Shown: in pieces, positions 1 through 8,984 of the stretch
How positions within the stretch are numbered: the first letter of the stretch is position 1
Layout of the letters: each line of letters starts with the position of its first letter
NCBI GenBank assembly: GCA_028278225.1
Contig: JANQEU010000030.1
Coordinates: 148,944-212,943 of the forward strand
Origin: Cyclobacteriaceae bacterium
Lineage (GTDB): Bacteria > Bacteroidota > Bacteroidia > Cytophagales > Cyclobacteriaceae
Direction: 5' to 3'
Length of the DNA stretch: 64,000 bases
The notes under the pieces: generated by a model
What the model saw: only the letters and a program-made list of their open reading frames with translations
The model's database searches: none
What the model was told of the DNA's origin: nothing
Translations under genes and position numbers: made by a program

Positions 1-1
1 C

Positions 2-460
2 TGGAGGATGGCAAGGAAACCGGTTACCAAGAATCCTACGAATGTTAAACCTGCCACCTTCAACGTCAATGTGAACAAGTCAATCCTTGCCACAATGGAT
101 GACATAAAGAAAGCCATTGGGAATGATGCCGTTGTGATCGTTGATGTCCGATCCATTCAGGAGTATGACGGCAAGGCGGAAACGAAATTAAGAAAAGGAC
201 ATATTCCTTCCGCCATCAGTTTCAACTTTCAAAATGTCCTGGAGGACAGCGGAATGATGAAGAACGCCGACGCAATCGCTGGTTTGCTCGATAAAAACGG
301 GATAACCAGGGACAAAGAGATAATTCTCTATTGCGAATCCAGCGTCCGGGCCGGTATAGTCTACACCGTGCTGAAAGGACTTGATTACCCAAAGGTCAAA
401 GTATACGATGGAGCTTACCTTGAATGGCAAGCCACCACGTCAAATAAAGTGGCGATGTAG
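2..460 (+). CDS. Rhodanese (thiosulfate/mercaptopyruvate sulfurtransferase), C-terminal domain, partial at window edge
   Basis: The reading frame is open to the window start and ends at 460, so this is the 3' part of a longer gene. The first in-frame ATG is at 8, but the sequence after it reads as a linker rather than a start. The visible part is one rhodanese fold: an IVDVRS strand, a KGHIPSAI helix start, the active-site loop with Cys109 (numbered from the ATG at 8) in CESSVRAG, and a final VYDGAYLEW motif. This pattern is typical of the second, catalytic domain of two-domain sulfurtransferases, which move sulfane sulfur from thiosulfate or mercaptopyruvate to an acceptor. It lies 75 bases upstream of an octaheme cytochrome and in the same direction, so a role in sulfur-oxyanion metabolism is a fair inference. 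The missing N-terminal domain cannot be judged. Confidence 0.85.
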   Translation, partial: WRMARKPVTKNPTNVKPATFNVNVNKSILATMDDIKKAIGNDAVVIVDVRSIQEYDGKAETKLRKGHIPSAISFNFQNVLEDSGMMKNADAIAGLLDKNGITRDKEIILYCESSVRAGIVYTVLKGLDYPKVKVYDGAYLEWQATTSNKVAM

Positions 461-535
461 TAGTTGGTAATAAGGTGAACAAATGATGGGTGGGTGTTGG
501 GTCCCGCCCATCGTTGTCACCTAAAGCAATTCAGG

Positions 536-2143
536 ATGAAAAGGATAAAAACAATTTTGATTTCGCTCCTGGTGGTCCTGATCCTCCCGGGGTACGTTGT
601 TTACATAATCTTCAACTTTTACGGATCCAGGATAGCCACGAGGCTCCCCGTCGAAACGGAGTTTTCAGCGGATCACATTTCTTCAACCGATCACTCGGAA
701 TTTGAAGTGCTGCAAGGTGATTTCGGGACTCCGAATGAGGTGACGGAAGCATGTCTCTCCTGCCACACAAAAAGAGATGAGGAGATAATGGCCACAGCCC
801 ACTGGACATGGGAAAGGGAAACCGCCATTCCCGGCCGGGGGGCTATAACAATAGGAAAGAAAAACCTGCTTAACAATTTTTGTACAGGAGCAACCGGAAA
901 CAACTCATCCTGCATGAGGTGCCATATCGGGTATGGATGGAAAGATAAATCGTTTGATTTTGAAGATCCCAAAAACATTGATTGCCTGGTTTGTCATGAT
1001 CAAACCGACACCTACTTCAAAAAGAAAGGAGAGGCAGGTTACCCTGCAACAGCCGAAAATGCGACCGCAGTTTACCCCGCTCCCGATTACAATTACGTAT
1101 CTCAGAATGTAGGTTTACCCAGAAAAGAAAACTGCGGTATTTGCCACTTCTATGGCGGAGGAGGTAACAATGTCAAACATGGGGATCTTGAGGAAGCACT
1201 ATTGGATTGTTCCTTCGAGGTGGACGTACACATGTCGTCCGACAGTCTGGACATGTCGTGTATAGATTGTCATAAAACGGAAAAGCACCTCATCAGCGGC
1301 AAGAGTTATTCAGTTTCCTCCGCTAATGTCAACAGGGTTACCTGCGAGCAATGTCACTCCGGTAGCCCGCATCAGGACAGGATCCTCGATGAGCACTATT
1401 TGCGGGTCGCCTGTCAAACCTGCCACATTCCGGCTTATGCGAAGGTAAATTCAACAAAAGTGTGGTGGGATTGGTCATCCGGTGGCAAACTGGATGACGA
1501 AGGCAAACCTTATTATGAACCGGATGCCGACGGAAACCACAACTATCTTTCTGCAAAAGGAAATTTTGTCTGGGATGATAATATTGAACCCGAATATTAC
1601 TGGTTTAATGGAACAGCCGATCACTACCTGAATTCGGATACCATCAGTGAGATACCGGTAAAAATCAATACACTGTTTGGTAATTATCAGGACTCGACAG
1701 CAAAAATATGGCCTGTCAAGGTCCACCGTGGCAGGCAGATGTATGATACTATTAACAATACAATTGTTCACCTGAAATTAGCCGGCAAGAGAAAAGGAGA
1801 AGGAGCGTTTTGGATGGACTTTGACTGGGACACTGCGGCCTATCTCGGGATGAAATACAACGAGAGGCCATATAGCGGTGAGTACGGATTTGTCGAGACG
1901 GAGGTATATTGGCCGATCAATCATATGGTTTCACCTAAAAGTGAAGCCCTGGATTGCTCTGACTGTCACTCAAGAGATGGTAAATTGAGTTCATTGAATG
2001 GTTTTTATCTCCCGGGAAGAGATCGTTCGCAAGCCATTGAGATTATCGGCATTGGGCTAATCATTCTTTCGCTCGCTGCAGTAGTGGCGCATGGATTTAT
2101 GAGAGCCGTCGCAGCTTCAAAAAAGAATTATGCAAAAGGTTAA
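536..2143 (+). CDS. Octaheme c-type cytochrome, tetrathionate reductase (Otr) family
   Basis: I count eight CxxCH heme-binding motifs, the first at Cys73 (CLSCH) and the last at Cys474 (CSDCH), in a 535-residue protein. A hydrophobic N-terminal segment (about residues 5-28) may be an uncleaved signal anchor, and there is a second hydrophobic helix near residues 500-525. Eight hemes in this length and spacing match the octaheme tetrathionate reductase family (Otr of Shewanella is the studied member), which reduces tetrathionate and, in vitro, nitrite and hydroxylamine. The ATG at 536 is preferred over an upstream frame start at 494, because the signal-like segment begins right after it. The next gene is a b-type cytochrome that could pass quinol electrons to it. 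The flanking rhodaneses support a sulfur substrate. The true substrate cannot be read from the sequence. Confidence 0.85.
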   Translation: MKRIKTILISLLVVLILPGYVVYIIFNFYGSRIATRLPVETEFSADHISSTDHSEFEVLQGDFGTPNEVTEACLSCHTKRDEEIMATAHWTWERETAIPGRGAITIGKKNLLNNFCTGATGNNSSCMRCHIGYGWKDKSFDFEDPKNIDCLVCHDQTDTYFKKKGEAGYPATAENATAVYPAPDYNYVSQNVGLPRKENCGICHFYGGGGNNVKHGDLEEALLDCSFEVDVHMSSDSLDMSCIDCHKTEKHLISGKSYSVSSANVNRVTCEQCHSGSPHQDRILDEHYLRVACQTCHIPAYAKVNSTKVWWDWSSGGKLDDEGKPYYEPDADGNHNYLSAKGNFVWDDNIEPEYYWFNGTADHYLNSDTISEIPVKINTLFGNYQDSTAKIWPVKVHRGRQMYDTINNTIVHLKLAGKRKGEGAFWMDFDWDTAAYLGMKYNERPYSGEYGFVETEVYWPINHMVSPKSEALDCSDCHSRDGKLSSLNGFYLPGRDRSQAIEIIGIGLIILSLAAVVAHGFMRAVAASKKNYAKG

Positions 2144-2147
2144 TAGC

Positions 2148-2753
2148 ATGAAAAAAGTATTATTATATAGCAAATTTGAGCGTTTTTGGCACTGGACCCA
2201 AAGTATGTTGATCATTCTTTTGGGCCTGACCGGTTTCGAAATCCATGACACATTCAGGTTATTTGGGTATGAAACTTCAGTGAGGTTACATTCTGCTGCG
2301 GCATGGGCCTTTCTCATTCTGATCGCACTCGCTGTTTTCTGGCTTTTTGTAACAGAACAATGGAAGAACTTTGTTCCAACCACCAAAAACATCAAGGCAC
2401 AGGTTGCTTATTACATTTCCGGGATCTTCAGGGATGCTGCCCACCCTACCAAGAAAACGAAACTGAGTAAGCTGAATCCACTGCAAAGGATCGTTTACCT
2501 GGTTTTGATAATTCTTGTATTCCCTGTCCAGCTTTTGTCTGGCTTTCTCTACATGTACTATCATTATCCGGCAAATCCGATACAGTTGAAAAGCCTGGAA
2601 TGGGTGGCGATAATACATGTAGCCGGAGCATATCTCCTGGTGGTATTCCTGATCATACATGTGTACCTGATAAGCACGGGAAGGACCATCTTTTCCAACC
2701 TGAAAGCGATGATTACCGGATATGATTTAGTGGAGGAAGAAAAAGCGAAGTGA
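2148..2753 (+). CDS. Membrane b-type cytochrome (cytochrome b561 / Ni-Fe hydrogenase b-type family)
   Basis: A 201-residue integral membrane protein with four or five hydrophobic helices. Likely heme b ligands are the His in FWHWTQ near the N-terminus, the His in SVRLHSAAA, and the pair in IIHVAGAY and LIIHVYL near the C-terminus. This arrangement is that of PF01292 cytochromes, which oxidise quinol and hand electrons to a periplasmic partner. The ATG at 2148 follows the cytochrome c stop by 4 bases, so the two are probably translationally coupled. The partner is most likely the octaheme cytochrome upstream. An earlier start at 2130 would overlap the upstream gene and adds nothing conserved. 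Confidence 0.85.
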   Translation: MKKVLLYSKFERFWHWTQSMLIILLGLTGFEIHDTFRLFGYETSVRLHSAAAWAFLILIALAVFWLFVTEQWKNFVPTTKNIKAQVAYYISGIFRDAAHPTKKTKLSKLNPLQRIVYLVLIILVFPVQLLSGFLYMYYHYPANPIQLKSLEWVAIIHVAGAYLLVVFLIIHVYLISTGRTIFSNLKAMITGYDLVEEEKAK

Positions 2754-2779
2754 TTTTAAAAACTTTAGAGATAAGATTT

Positions 2780-3295
2780 ATGAAAAAGTACTTGTTATTT
2801 TCAATGGTTTTGACATTTCTGATCTCAGGGTGTGGGAGCGAGACCTACTATGAGAATCCGGATGAAATGGTATCGGAAGCTCTCGAAGTTGTAGATATGA
2901 TTGGTGTGGAGGAACTGCACAAATTGATGATAGGTGAAGAGTATTACACCTTAATCGACGTAAGGCAGAAGAGTGAACATTACCATGGATACATTCCGGG
3001 CTCACTGGTCATCCCCAGAGGCAGTCTGGAATTCGTAATTGGCAACGAAGCTTTCTGGGAAGAAGAAGGTTTATACATGCCTCTGAAAGATGAAAAAATA
3101 GTAGTGTACTGCAGGAAAGGAAGCCGGGGCATCCTTGCCGCCCAAACCTTGAAGCAGCTTGGTTACAAAGATGTATATGCCCTGGATGGAGGTTGGAAAA
3201 AATGGGAAGTAACCTATCCGGATATTTTCGAAAAGAATCTTGAAATGCTTCAGGGCGGTACAGAAGAACACAAAGAAGATATTGGAGGTTGCTGA
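2780..3295 (+). CDS. Rhodanese-domain lipoprotein
   Basis: A 171-residue protein that starts with a lipoprotein signal peptide ending in LISGC. A single rhodanese domain follows: LIDVRQKSEHYHGYIPGS, the active-site loop VVYCRKGSRG with the catalytic Cys, and ALDGGWKKW at the end. The mature protein should be anchored to the outer or inner membrane and face the periplasm, where it could bind or transfer sulfane sulfur released by tetrathionate or thiosulfate chemistry. The ATG at 2780 is chosen over a GTG at 2750 because the signal peptide begins at 2780. The C-terminus ends in GGC, an exposed extra cysteine. It is the last gene of the operon, with a terminator about 95 bases downstream. Confidence 0.85.
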   Translation: MKKYLLFSMVLTFLISGCGSETYYENPDEMVSEALEVVDMIGVEELHKLMIGEEYYTLIDVRQKSEHYHGYIPGSLVIPRGSLEFVIGNEAFWEEEGLYMPLKDEKIVVYCRKGSRGILAAQTLKQLGYKDVYALDGGWKKWEVTYPDIFEKNLEMLQGGTEEHKEDIGGC

Positions 3296-3390
3296 CAAAC
3301 TAATCTCCCTGATAGATTAGATCAAACGTAATTACAGGTTATTCCAAAGGCCTTGTTAGTGGGCTGACTCATAAGTCAGAAATTGACGAT

Positions 3391-3425
3391 TTCTTCCCCC
3401 TAATTTATCGGGGGAAGAATTTTAT
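3391..3425 (+). terminator. Rho-independent terminator of the sulfur-redox operon
   Basis: A perfect 10-bp stem (TTCTTCCCCC at 3391-3400 with GGGGGAAGAA at 3410-3419), a 9-base loop and a T-rich tail at 3420-3423. It lies 95 bases after the rhodanese lipoprotein stop and before the convergent DUF819 gene. Confidence 0.8.
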
Positions 3426-3528
3426 ATGGCAGTTCCAAATCATTAAGATCCTGATCAGGATCGAGTAAGCTGTTCTTTGAGCCAGGAAACAGCTTTTTAC
3501 TCCAAATGTTATCCGTAAATCACAGCTT

Positions 3529-4773
3529 TTATGGCGTTGCCCACTGCATCATGAGTCCGCACATATAGGCCCCATATGTACCTAAAACATAGCCGCAAAC
3601 AGCCAGCAATACACCAACCGGGGCCAGTGATGGGTGAAAGTAAGATGCGACTACCGGTGCTGAAGCGGCGCCACCCACGTTGGCCTGGCTGCCCACGGCA
3701 ACAAAAAAGTATGGCGCTTTAATAATCTTAGCCACGATGAAAAGCATCCCACCATGAATAGAAATCCAGACCAGACCGACGAGGAATAACTCCGGATCAT
3801 CAAATATGGCCATAATGTCCATCTTCATACCGATAGTAGCCACGAGAATGAAGATAAAGACTCCTCCGATCTTGGAAGCTCCCGCCCCCTCCAGTTCTTT
3901 AAGTTTAGTGAAAGACAGAATAACGCCGATCGTTGTAGCAATTACAATAAGCCAGAAGAAGTCCGAAGTAAGGCTATATTTATCTAACTGGGGAAAATTG
4001 GTTTGAATGTAGGGCGTTATTGCATCAGCCCCGAAATGTGCAACACCCATGCAAATGAAACCCACCGCCAGCACCTTTATAAAGTCCGGAAGAGATGGGA
4101 TTTTTTCAATACTCAGTTGAAAATCGCTCATCTTTTTTTTGAGGGTCTCTATCGCCGTATCATCGGCTTTCAACTTTTGGTTGAGCCAGGCATTTCTGCC
4201 TATACCCACCATCAGGAATGCCAGCCAGATGTTTGCAACAATAATATCTACAGCCACCATTTTGGAAAATAAAGGCCCCGACACTTCGAAAACTTCCATC
4301 ATTGCTGCCTGATTGGCTCCGCCACCGATCCACGATCCGGCAACAGTAGTCAGCCCTCGCCAAACCTCTCCCGGAGGAGGCGCACTGATCACCTGGGGCG
4401 CCACAGCCGAAAACAGCAAAATGGCAATTGGCCCGCCAAACATGATGCCAAAGGTCCCGGTAAAAAACATGATCAGAGCTTTGGGACCTAACTTGGTCAA
4501 CTCTTTGAGATCAACACTAATGGTCAAAAGAACCAAGCATGCCGGCAGCAAATACCGGGAGGCTACAAAATATAGTCTTGACTCTTCAGGGTCAACCAAA
4601 CCAAAAGTGCTTAGCAGCGAAGGAAGGAAATAACAAACCAGCAGGGTAGGTACCACACCATAGAATTTTTTCCAGAATCTTGATTGGCTGGAAGAGGTCG
4701 TAAAAACAAATCCCAGCATCAGCATCAGGATTCCAAAGATGATGGCGTCATTGGTGATCAAAGGTTCGTTCAT
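3529..4773 (-). CDS. DUF819 family integral membrane protein
   Basis: A 414-residue protein with about ten to twelve hydrophobic helices. Landmarks of the DUF819 family (PF05684) are the GSWIGGGANQAAM loop in the middle and a matching AVGSQANVGGAASAPVVAS loop near the C-terminus, suggesting an internal duplication like that of transporters. The function of the family is not firmly known, although some members are annotated as possible transporters. The start codon at 4773 overlaps the stop of the upstream CoA pyrophosphatase by four bases (ATGA), so the two are very probably co-transcribed and coupled. Confidence 0.85.
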   Translation of the reverse strand: MNEPLITNDAIIFGILMLMLGFVFTTSSSQSRFWKKFYGVVPTLLVCYFLPSLLSTFGLVDPEESRLYFVASRYLLPACLVLLTISVDLKELTKLGPKALIMFFTGTFGIMFGGPIAILLFSAVAPQVISAPPPGEVWRGLTTVAGSWIGGGANQAAMMEVFEVSGPLFSKMVAVDIIVANIWLAFLMVGIGRNAWLNQKLKADDTAIETLKKKMSDFQLSIEKIPSLPDFIKVLAVGFICMGVAHFGADAITPYIQTNFPQLDKYSLTSDFFWLIVIATTIGVILSFTKLKELEGAGASKIGGVFIFILVATIGMKMDIMAIFDDPELFLVGLVWISIHGGMLFIVAKIIKAPYFFVAVGSQANVGGAASAPVVASYFHPSLAPVGVLLAVCGYVLGTYGAYMCGLMMQWATP

Positions 4774-5408
4774 AATTCTTCTAGTATTGTGACCAGTTCA
4801 CTAAGCATCATGGCAGTCGCTCCCCAGATAAATTGTGATTTTACATCAAAATAAGGTGCTATGATTGAGTAACCCCTAACCTCAATTTCCTTTTCTTTTC
4901 TGTTACTTTCATTGAGGAAATCATCAATCGGTACCTCAATCACCTCCGCCACTTCCATCCCATCCGGAAAAAAAGTGGGAACATAGTCGATTTTACCCAC
5001 TACCGGCAGCACCTGGTAGTTACTTGCACCGACAAAAAAAGAAGAGAGGCTTCCCAGCACTTCAACATCTTCCAGGATGATCCCGATTTCTTCGTGCGCC
5101 TCCCGCAAGGCAGTAAAATCGAGACCCTTGTCGGATTTTTCTACCTTCCCGCCCGGAAGGCCAATTTGGCCCCCGTGAACACCATCATATTCAGAACGCC
5201 GGATGATGGGAAAATGCCATCTGGTTTTTTTCTTGTATAGCAGGATCAGCACTGCGCCTCTTTTCGGATCTTTCGGTGGGGGGAATATGATTGGCGCTCC
5301 ATTAGATCTCCTGGCCTTCATTTTCTGGTGGGCGTCATCGCCCGGTAGTGGCTCCAGCAGGCGTCTTCTCAGGTTATCTATAAATGAAGGATCCGTCATC
5401 GGAGCCAA
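4770..5408 (-). CDS. CoA pyrophosphatase, NUDIX hydrolase (NudL/YeaB-like)
   Basis: A 212-residue NUDIX protein. The box reads GLPGGK (about residues 83-88) followed by LREAHEEIGI (101-110), with the catalytic Glu pair at 106-107. The preceding RRSEYDGVHGGQIG segment matches the extra signature of coenzyme A pyrophosphatases, which cut CoA and its derivatives to 4'-phosphopantetheine and 3',5'-ADP. As in other CoAses, the first Glu of the canonical NUDIX box is not conserved. The usual start is either 5408 or the ATG nine bases further in. It overlaps the DUF819 gene by four bases. Confidence 0.88.
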   Translation of the reverse strand: MAPMTDPSFIDNLRRRLLEPLPGDDAHQKMKARRSNGAPIIFPPPKDPKRGAVLILLYKKKTRWHFPIIRRSEYDGVHGGQIGLPGGKVEKSDKGLDFTALREAHEEIGIILEDVEVLGSLSSFFVGASNYQVLPVVGKIDYVPTFFPDGMEVAEVIEVPIDDFLNESNRKEKEIEVRGYSIIAPYFDVKSQFIWGATAMMLSELVTILEEL

Positions 5409-5593
5409 AAATATTTTATTTCACCTAAAAAAACCTCGCGTATCACTAGATATAGAGAGATGTTTAAAAATTTGGACCAATAAGAGACTGGGATCCAACG
5501 CCGGCCTCCCATCACCTGAATTCGTCTATTATCTCAAAGACAATGTATTTTCTAACTTCATTTAAGGTTTAATTTCTGTCAAAGGTGTAAATT

Positions 5594-6334
5594 GTGCAGT
5601 CCGACTTTCAAATATTAATGGAAAATATCCCCTCCTATGTAGGACTCACTTTTATCGCCGTTGTACTGGCCACCCTGGGCTTTATATTCTACGCACTGAA
5701 TTTAGCGGCCCCCGGGAAGCGAAATTTCACACCAACTATAGTTGTTACGTTTATATTGGTTTGGTTATTCTTACTTTCCATCGCTACGTTCTATGACTTT
5801 TTTCAGGATTTCAGTGCCCGGCCGCCAAGATTAATACTGATCGGAGGACCTCCATTACTTACCATCATCTATTTATTCATTAATAAGAACACCAGGTCAT
5901 TTCTGTTAAAAATGCCACTCACCACTTTGACTTATATTCACATTGTCCGTGTGCCGGTTGAAATTGTCTTATGGTGGCTGACCAAAGAACAGGTATTTCC
6001 GGATACGCTGACTTTTGAAGGTGTTAATTATGATATCCTTTCCGGTATTTCCGCACCCTTTGCCGGAGTATTTCTGGTTGGGATGCGCAGTAAAAGCCGG
6101 ATAGGTGCAATCATATGGAATGCATTAGCTTTTGTACTGGTGATCAATATCGTAGCGAGAGCAATTTCAGCAACACCGTATTTCTTCAATCCGGAAGTTT
6201 ACAACGTTCCAAATCTTGCAGTCTTTTATTTTCCTTTCGTATTGCTGCCAGGGTTTGTCGTACCCGCCGTGATCTTCAGTCATGGTGTTTCATTCCTGAA
6301 GTTGTTCAGCTTACCGGAAGAAGAAAAGTTTTAA
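5594..6334 (+). CDS. Multi-pass membrane protein of unknown function
   Basis: A 246-residue protein with roughly six or seven hydrophobic helices (first at about residues 17-40, last near 210-235). I recognise no catalytic motif. A weak hint is the ARPPRLILIGGPP loop and the conserved-looking HIVRVPVEIVLWWL helix, which resemble uncharacterised Bacteroidota membrane proteins. Its stop overlaps the stop of the convergent TPR lipoprotein by four bases. The intergenic region upstream (5409-5593) separates it from the divergent CoA pyrophosphatase, so it probably has its own promoter, although I see no clean TAnnTTTG box there. Confidence 0.7.
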   Translation: MQSDFQILMENIPSYVGLTFIAVVLATLGFIFYALNLAAPGKRNFTPTIVVTFILVWLFLLSIATFYDFFQDFSARPPRLILIGGPPLLTIIYLFINKNTRSFLLKMPLTTLTYIHIVRVPVEIVLWWLTKEQVFPDTLTFEGVNYDILSGISAPFAGVFLVGMRSKSRIGAIIWNALAFVLVINIVARAISATPYFFNPEVYNVPNLAVFYFPFVLLPGFVVPAVIFSHGVSFLKLFSLPEEEKF

Positions 6335-7344
6335 GGACAAAAGCGGGCATGCCGTTCCTTACTTTTTTGTTCGTTCCTGGCGATCCCCTTTAACCATTGT
6401 GTACAGGCTATTTCCAACTGGTTTGACAACCTGTAGGCCTCTCCCAGATAAAAGTAAATATCACCCACAAAAATCCCGGAGGACTCCGCCTCTTCAAGGT
6501 ACCGTATAGCCTGTGCCACATCCTGTGTCTTCAAAAAATAAATACCCTTGTTCCTGAAAGCCCACATATTTTCCGGGTCATTCACGATGCTCCTGTTTAT
6601 ATCCGTAATTCCCAGGTCCAGAGAATCCATCAGTAAATAAGTCAAGCCCCTGTTATTCAGGAAGTAGGGCTCTTCCGGGGATCGGTCCAGTGCTTTGTTT
6701 ATTGCATTTAAGGCAACCGGATAGTTCCCCAGTTCGATATGGATCTGGTTTAACGTATTATATGCCCTGGCGTCATCAGATATTTTTAGTGCGCTATCGA
6801 TCCGTGCAATTCCCTTTTCATAATCACCCTGGTAGTAATCCAAAATTGCAAGATTGATCAGCGCTTCGTGATCTTCCGGATCCAATTCCAATACCCGCTC
6901 AAAAGATCGTGCTGCTTTGGAATATTCCGTCAATTTCGTAAGGATCAACCCCTGACCAAAATAACCTAACGCCGAATCAGGGAATTGGCGGGACAGCAAT
7001 TGATAGTCGTCCAGGCTCTTCCTGTATCTCCCGACGAGATCATTGGCCTGTGCACGATTGTGAATACACTCCCAGTAACCAGGGTTGATCAGTATGGCCT
7101 GGTTGTAATCCATTATGGCTTCATAAGGGTGCCCGTTTTCCATGTACGCCACTCCCCTGTTATTGTAAGCCAGATCGAAATCCGGATCTTCTTCCAAAGC
7201 TTTATTGTAGTACAGGATGGCAGATTCAAAATCATCTTTCTCCAGGAACTTATTCCCATCCAGAAAGTACCGATCTCTCCTGGTTTGTTCGCTCTGGCAG
7301 GAAATGATCACCAATGCTACTAATAATAAGTGAACTCTATACAT
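6331..7344 (-). CDS. TPR-repeat lipoprotein
   Basis: A 337-residue protein whose signal peptide ends in VIISC, predicting lipid attachment. The mature part consists almost wholly of tetratricopeptide repeats, about seven or eight, each with the usual Gly/Tyr/Ala pattern (for example LAYNNRGVAYMENG and WAFRNKGIYFLK). Such repeats bind other proteins. No enzymatic domain is visible. It is monocistronic by context: convergent with the membrane gene on one side and separated from the next gene upstream by a terminator hairpin at 7346-7378. Confidence 0.8.
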   Translation of the reverse strand: MYRVHLLLVALVIISCQSEQTRRDRYFLDGNKFLEKDDFESAILYYNKALEEDPDFDLAYNNRGVAYMENGHPYEAIMDYNQAILINPGYWECIHNRAQANDLVGRYRKSLDDYQLLSRQFPDSALGYFGQGLILTKLTEYSKAARSFERVLELDPEDHEALINLAILDYYQGDYEKGIARIDSALKISDDARAYNTLNQIHIELGNYPVALNAINKALDRSPEEPYFLNNRGLTYLLMDSLDLGITDINRSIVNDPENMWAFRNKGIYFLKTQDVAQAIRYLEEAESSGIFVGDIYFYLGEAYRLSNQLEIACTQWLKGIARNEQKSKERHARFCP

Positions 7345-7345
7345 A

Positions 7346-7378
7346 TGAAAAAAGCCTGCACAAATCTATGCAGGCTTT
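7346..7378 (-). terminator. Rho-independent terminator of the DUF2807 gene
   Basis: A perfect 10-bp stem, AAAGCCTGCA (7351-7360) with TGCAGGCTTT (7369-7378), and an 8-base loop. On the minus strand it is followed by a run of six T. It sits just past the stop of the DUF2807 gene and just upstream of the TPR lipoprotein start. Confidence 0.8.
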
Positions 7379-7400
7379 ATCAATAGATATTTTTATGTTA

Positions 7401-8084
7401 TCAGGATCTTCTCACCTTTCCGCCACTACTGGAGTCAGCATAAACTTTTTCCGGGTTGCCTCTGTAGGAAACTGATCCGCCGCTCCTGGCATCAGCGTCC
7501 AGACTTTCGGTAACAAATATTCTGGCATCTCCTGCACTGCTGGCATCCACTTCGGCCTCTTTACTTTCGAGATCATAGGCATCATAATCTCCGCTGCTGG
7601 CTACCCTGACATACTGTCTTGTGGCAAAGCCTGAAACTTCCAGGTCCCCCGCACTGGATACGCGTACCTCAAGTTCTTCAACATCTACTTCAATCTCTAC
7701 GTCCCCGGCACTACTCACCTCCACTTCAAGATCCTTCGCTTCGATTACACCAACAGAGACAAGGTCCGCTGCCGAAGAAACATCTATTTCGTCAATATAT
7801 TTATAAGTGACCTTTACATATACATCCGTGCGGCTGAAATTTCGCCCGTCTCTCATGTGGATCTTCAACCTGTCACCGGACACATCCGTTCGGACATCGT
7901 CCAGATCCGCACCACGAACTTCGACAATGGCTTCTTCCCGATCACCGCTTTTTATTTCTACGTTGATCGCCTCTCCCACTGAAATCTCCGAGAATGAGGA
8001 AAGTGACCGTGTTTCAGTTTGCTGGGCGTAAGCGCTGAACACAATCAACATTCCAACTAAATAGGTGTATGCTGCTCTTTTCAT
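7401..8084 (-). CDS. Head-GIN (DUF2807) domain protein, secreted, adhesin-like
   Basis: A 227-residue protein with a cleavable signal peptide ending at AYAQ and a DUF2807 right-handed beta-helix. The repeated motif is a serine-rich turn (for example VSSAADLV, VSSAGDVE, VSSAGDLE, ASSAGDAR) every 18-20 residues, with Asp/Glu/Val strands between. Proteins of this family are common in Bacteroidota as exported, probably cell-surface beta-helices of unknown target. The ATG at 8084 is chosen because the signal peptide starts there; the frame extends 32 codons upstream without a signal. The charge is strongly acidic. Confidence 0.82.
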   Translation of the reverse strand: MKRAAYTYLVGMLIVFSAYAQQTETRSLSSFSEISVGEAINVEIKSGDREEAIVEVRGADLDDVRTDVSGDRLKIHMRDGRNFSRTDVYVKVTYKYIDEIDVSSAADLVSVGVIEAKDLEVEVSSAGDVEIEVDVEELEVRVSSAGDLEVSGFATRQYVRVASSGDYDAYDLESKEAEVDASSAGDARIFVTESLDADARSGGSVSYRGNPEKVYADSSSGGKVRRS

Positions 8085-8310
8085 TGCTTTAATTTTCTTA
8101 AAGAGAAATAAATATTTGGAAGGTTGCATTCCGGCAATTATTCCATACAAAATTACCGTATTTGGATCTTTTGAGAGCAATGTTATGTTGTCCGGCTACT
8201 TCAAACCACTATCTGGCCGAGGGACATTTATCTGGCTAGTTTAAAGACAACATATCTCCCTGCCGATGATACAGCTTCATTAAAGGAAAGCCTGAATGAA
8301 AAACGTGGGA

Positions 8311-8853
8311 TTATAAACTACTCTTATACTCCCTCTGGAACTCCATCCAGGGTGTATCCTTGTATTTCTCCTCACCAATATACCGTGATATGACGTCAAA
8401 GGTCTTGGCGTCAAGATATCCGGCCTGGTTTACAAGGATCTCCATTTTTTCGTTCATGAAGACAGTAGTTGGGTAGCTTAGTTGATTTTTGGTAAGTGCG
8501 GCCGCCAGTTCGTGATAACCCCGCCTGCCGGAAGGAACAAACTTGAAAGTGTGTCCGTTGAAAACAACTTTCTCCTTTTGTTCTCCATTGAATTTTACTG
8601 CATAGAATCTTGAATTGACGTAATCGATGATCTCCTGCCTGGCGTAGGTATCTCTGTCCATTTTCTTACACCATCCGCACCAGTCTGTATAAAGATCTAT
8701 CAGAATTTTCTTCGGAACATCTTTATTCAACGCCACCGCTTCCTCAAAAGAGATCCAATTGATCTCTGAAGCCACGGACTCCCTCTCAGGAGCCTTTGCC
8801 GCAACAAACAGGATCAAAGCCATGAATGTTCCAAATATCTTCATTAGGTTCAT
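8311..8853 (-). CDS. Periplasmic thioredoxin-like protein (WCGWC active site)
   Basis: A 180-residue protein with a hydrophobic N-terminal signal (MKIFGTFMALILFVAA) and a thioredoxin fold whose active site is DWCGWCKKMDRDTY. The cis-proline lies in LSYPTTVFM. The fold and the spacing resemble the DUF255/thioredoxin_7 group, which act as reductases or chaperones in the cell envelope. Starts at 8871, 8853 and 8844 are all possible. A minus-strand -7-like box (TAAATTTG, 8866-8859) lies so close that the later starts are favoured. It is divergent from the transporter gene at 8985. Confidence 0.82.
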   Translation of the reverse strand: MNLMKIFGTFMALILFVAAKAPERESVASEINWISFEEAVALNKDVPKKILIDLYTDWCGWCKKMDRDTYARQEIIDYVNSRFYAVKFNGEQKEKVVFNGHTFKFVPSGRRGYHELAAALTKNQLSYPTTVFMNEKMEILVNQAGYLDAKTFDVISRYIGEEKYKDTPWMEFQREYKSSL

Positions 8854-8984
8854 AATTGCAAATTTATACAATAAAATACATCGAAATGATCAAAGAAGTT
8901 TCATTTGAAGGTCAAAATGACTTGCAGATTACCTTTAATAAATGATCAGTAGAAGCTAAATTGGCGAATCGACCTGACGAGAAT

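Noticed and set aside
188..430. Minus-strand open frame inside the rhodanese gene
   Set aside because: It overlaps a strongly recognisable gene in another frame and has no family signature.
490..705. Open frame overlapping the start of the octaheme cytochrome
   Set aside because: The cytochrome frame has eight heme motifs; the other frame has no features.
3300..3360. Short AT-rich palindromic bits after the sulfur-redox operon
   Set aside because: No clear stem-loop except the terminator at 3391; the rest is ordinary intergenic sequence.
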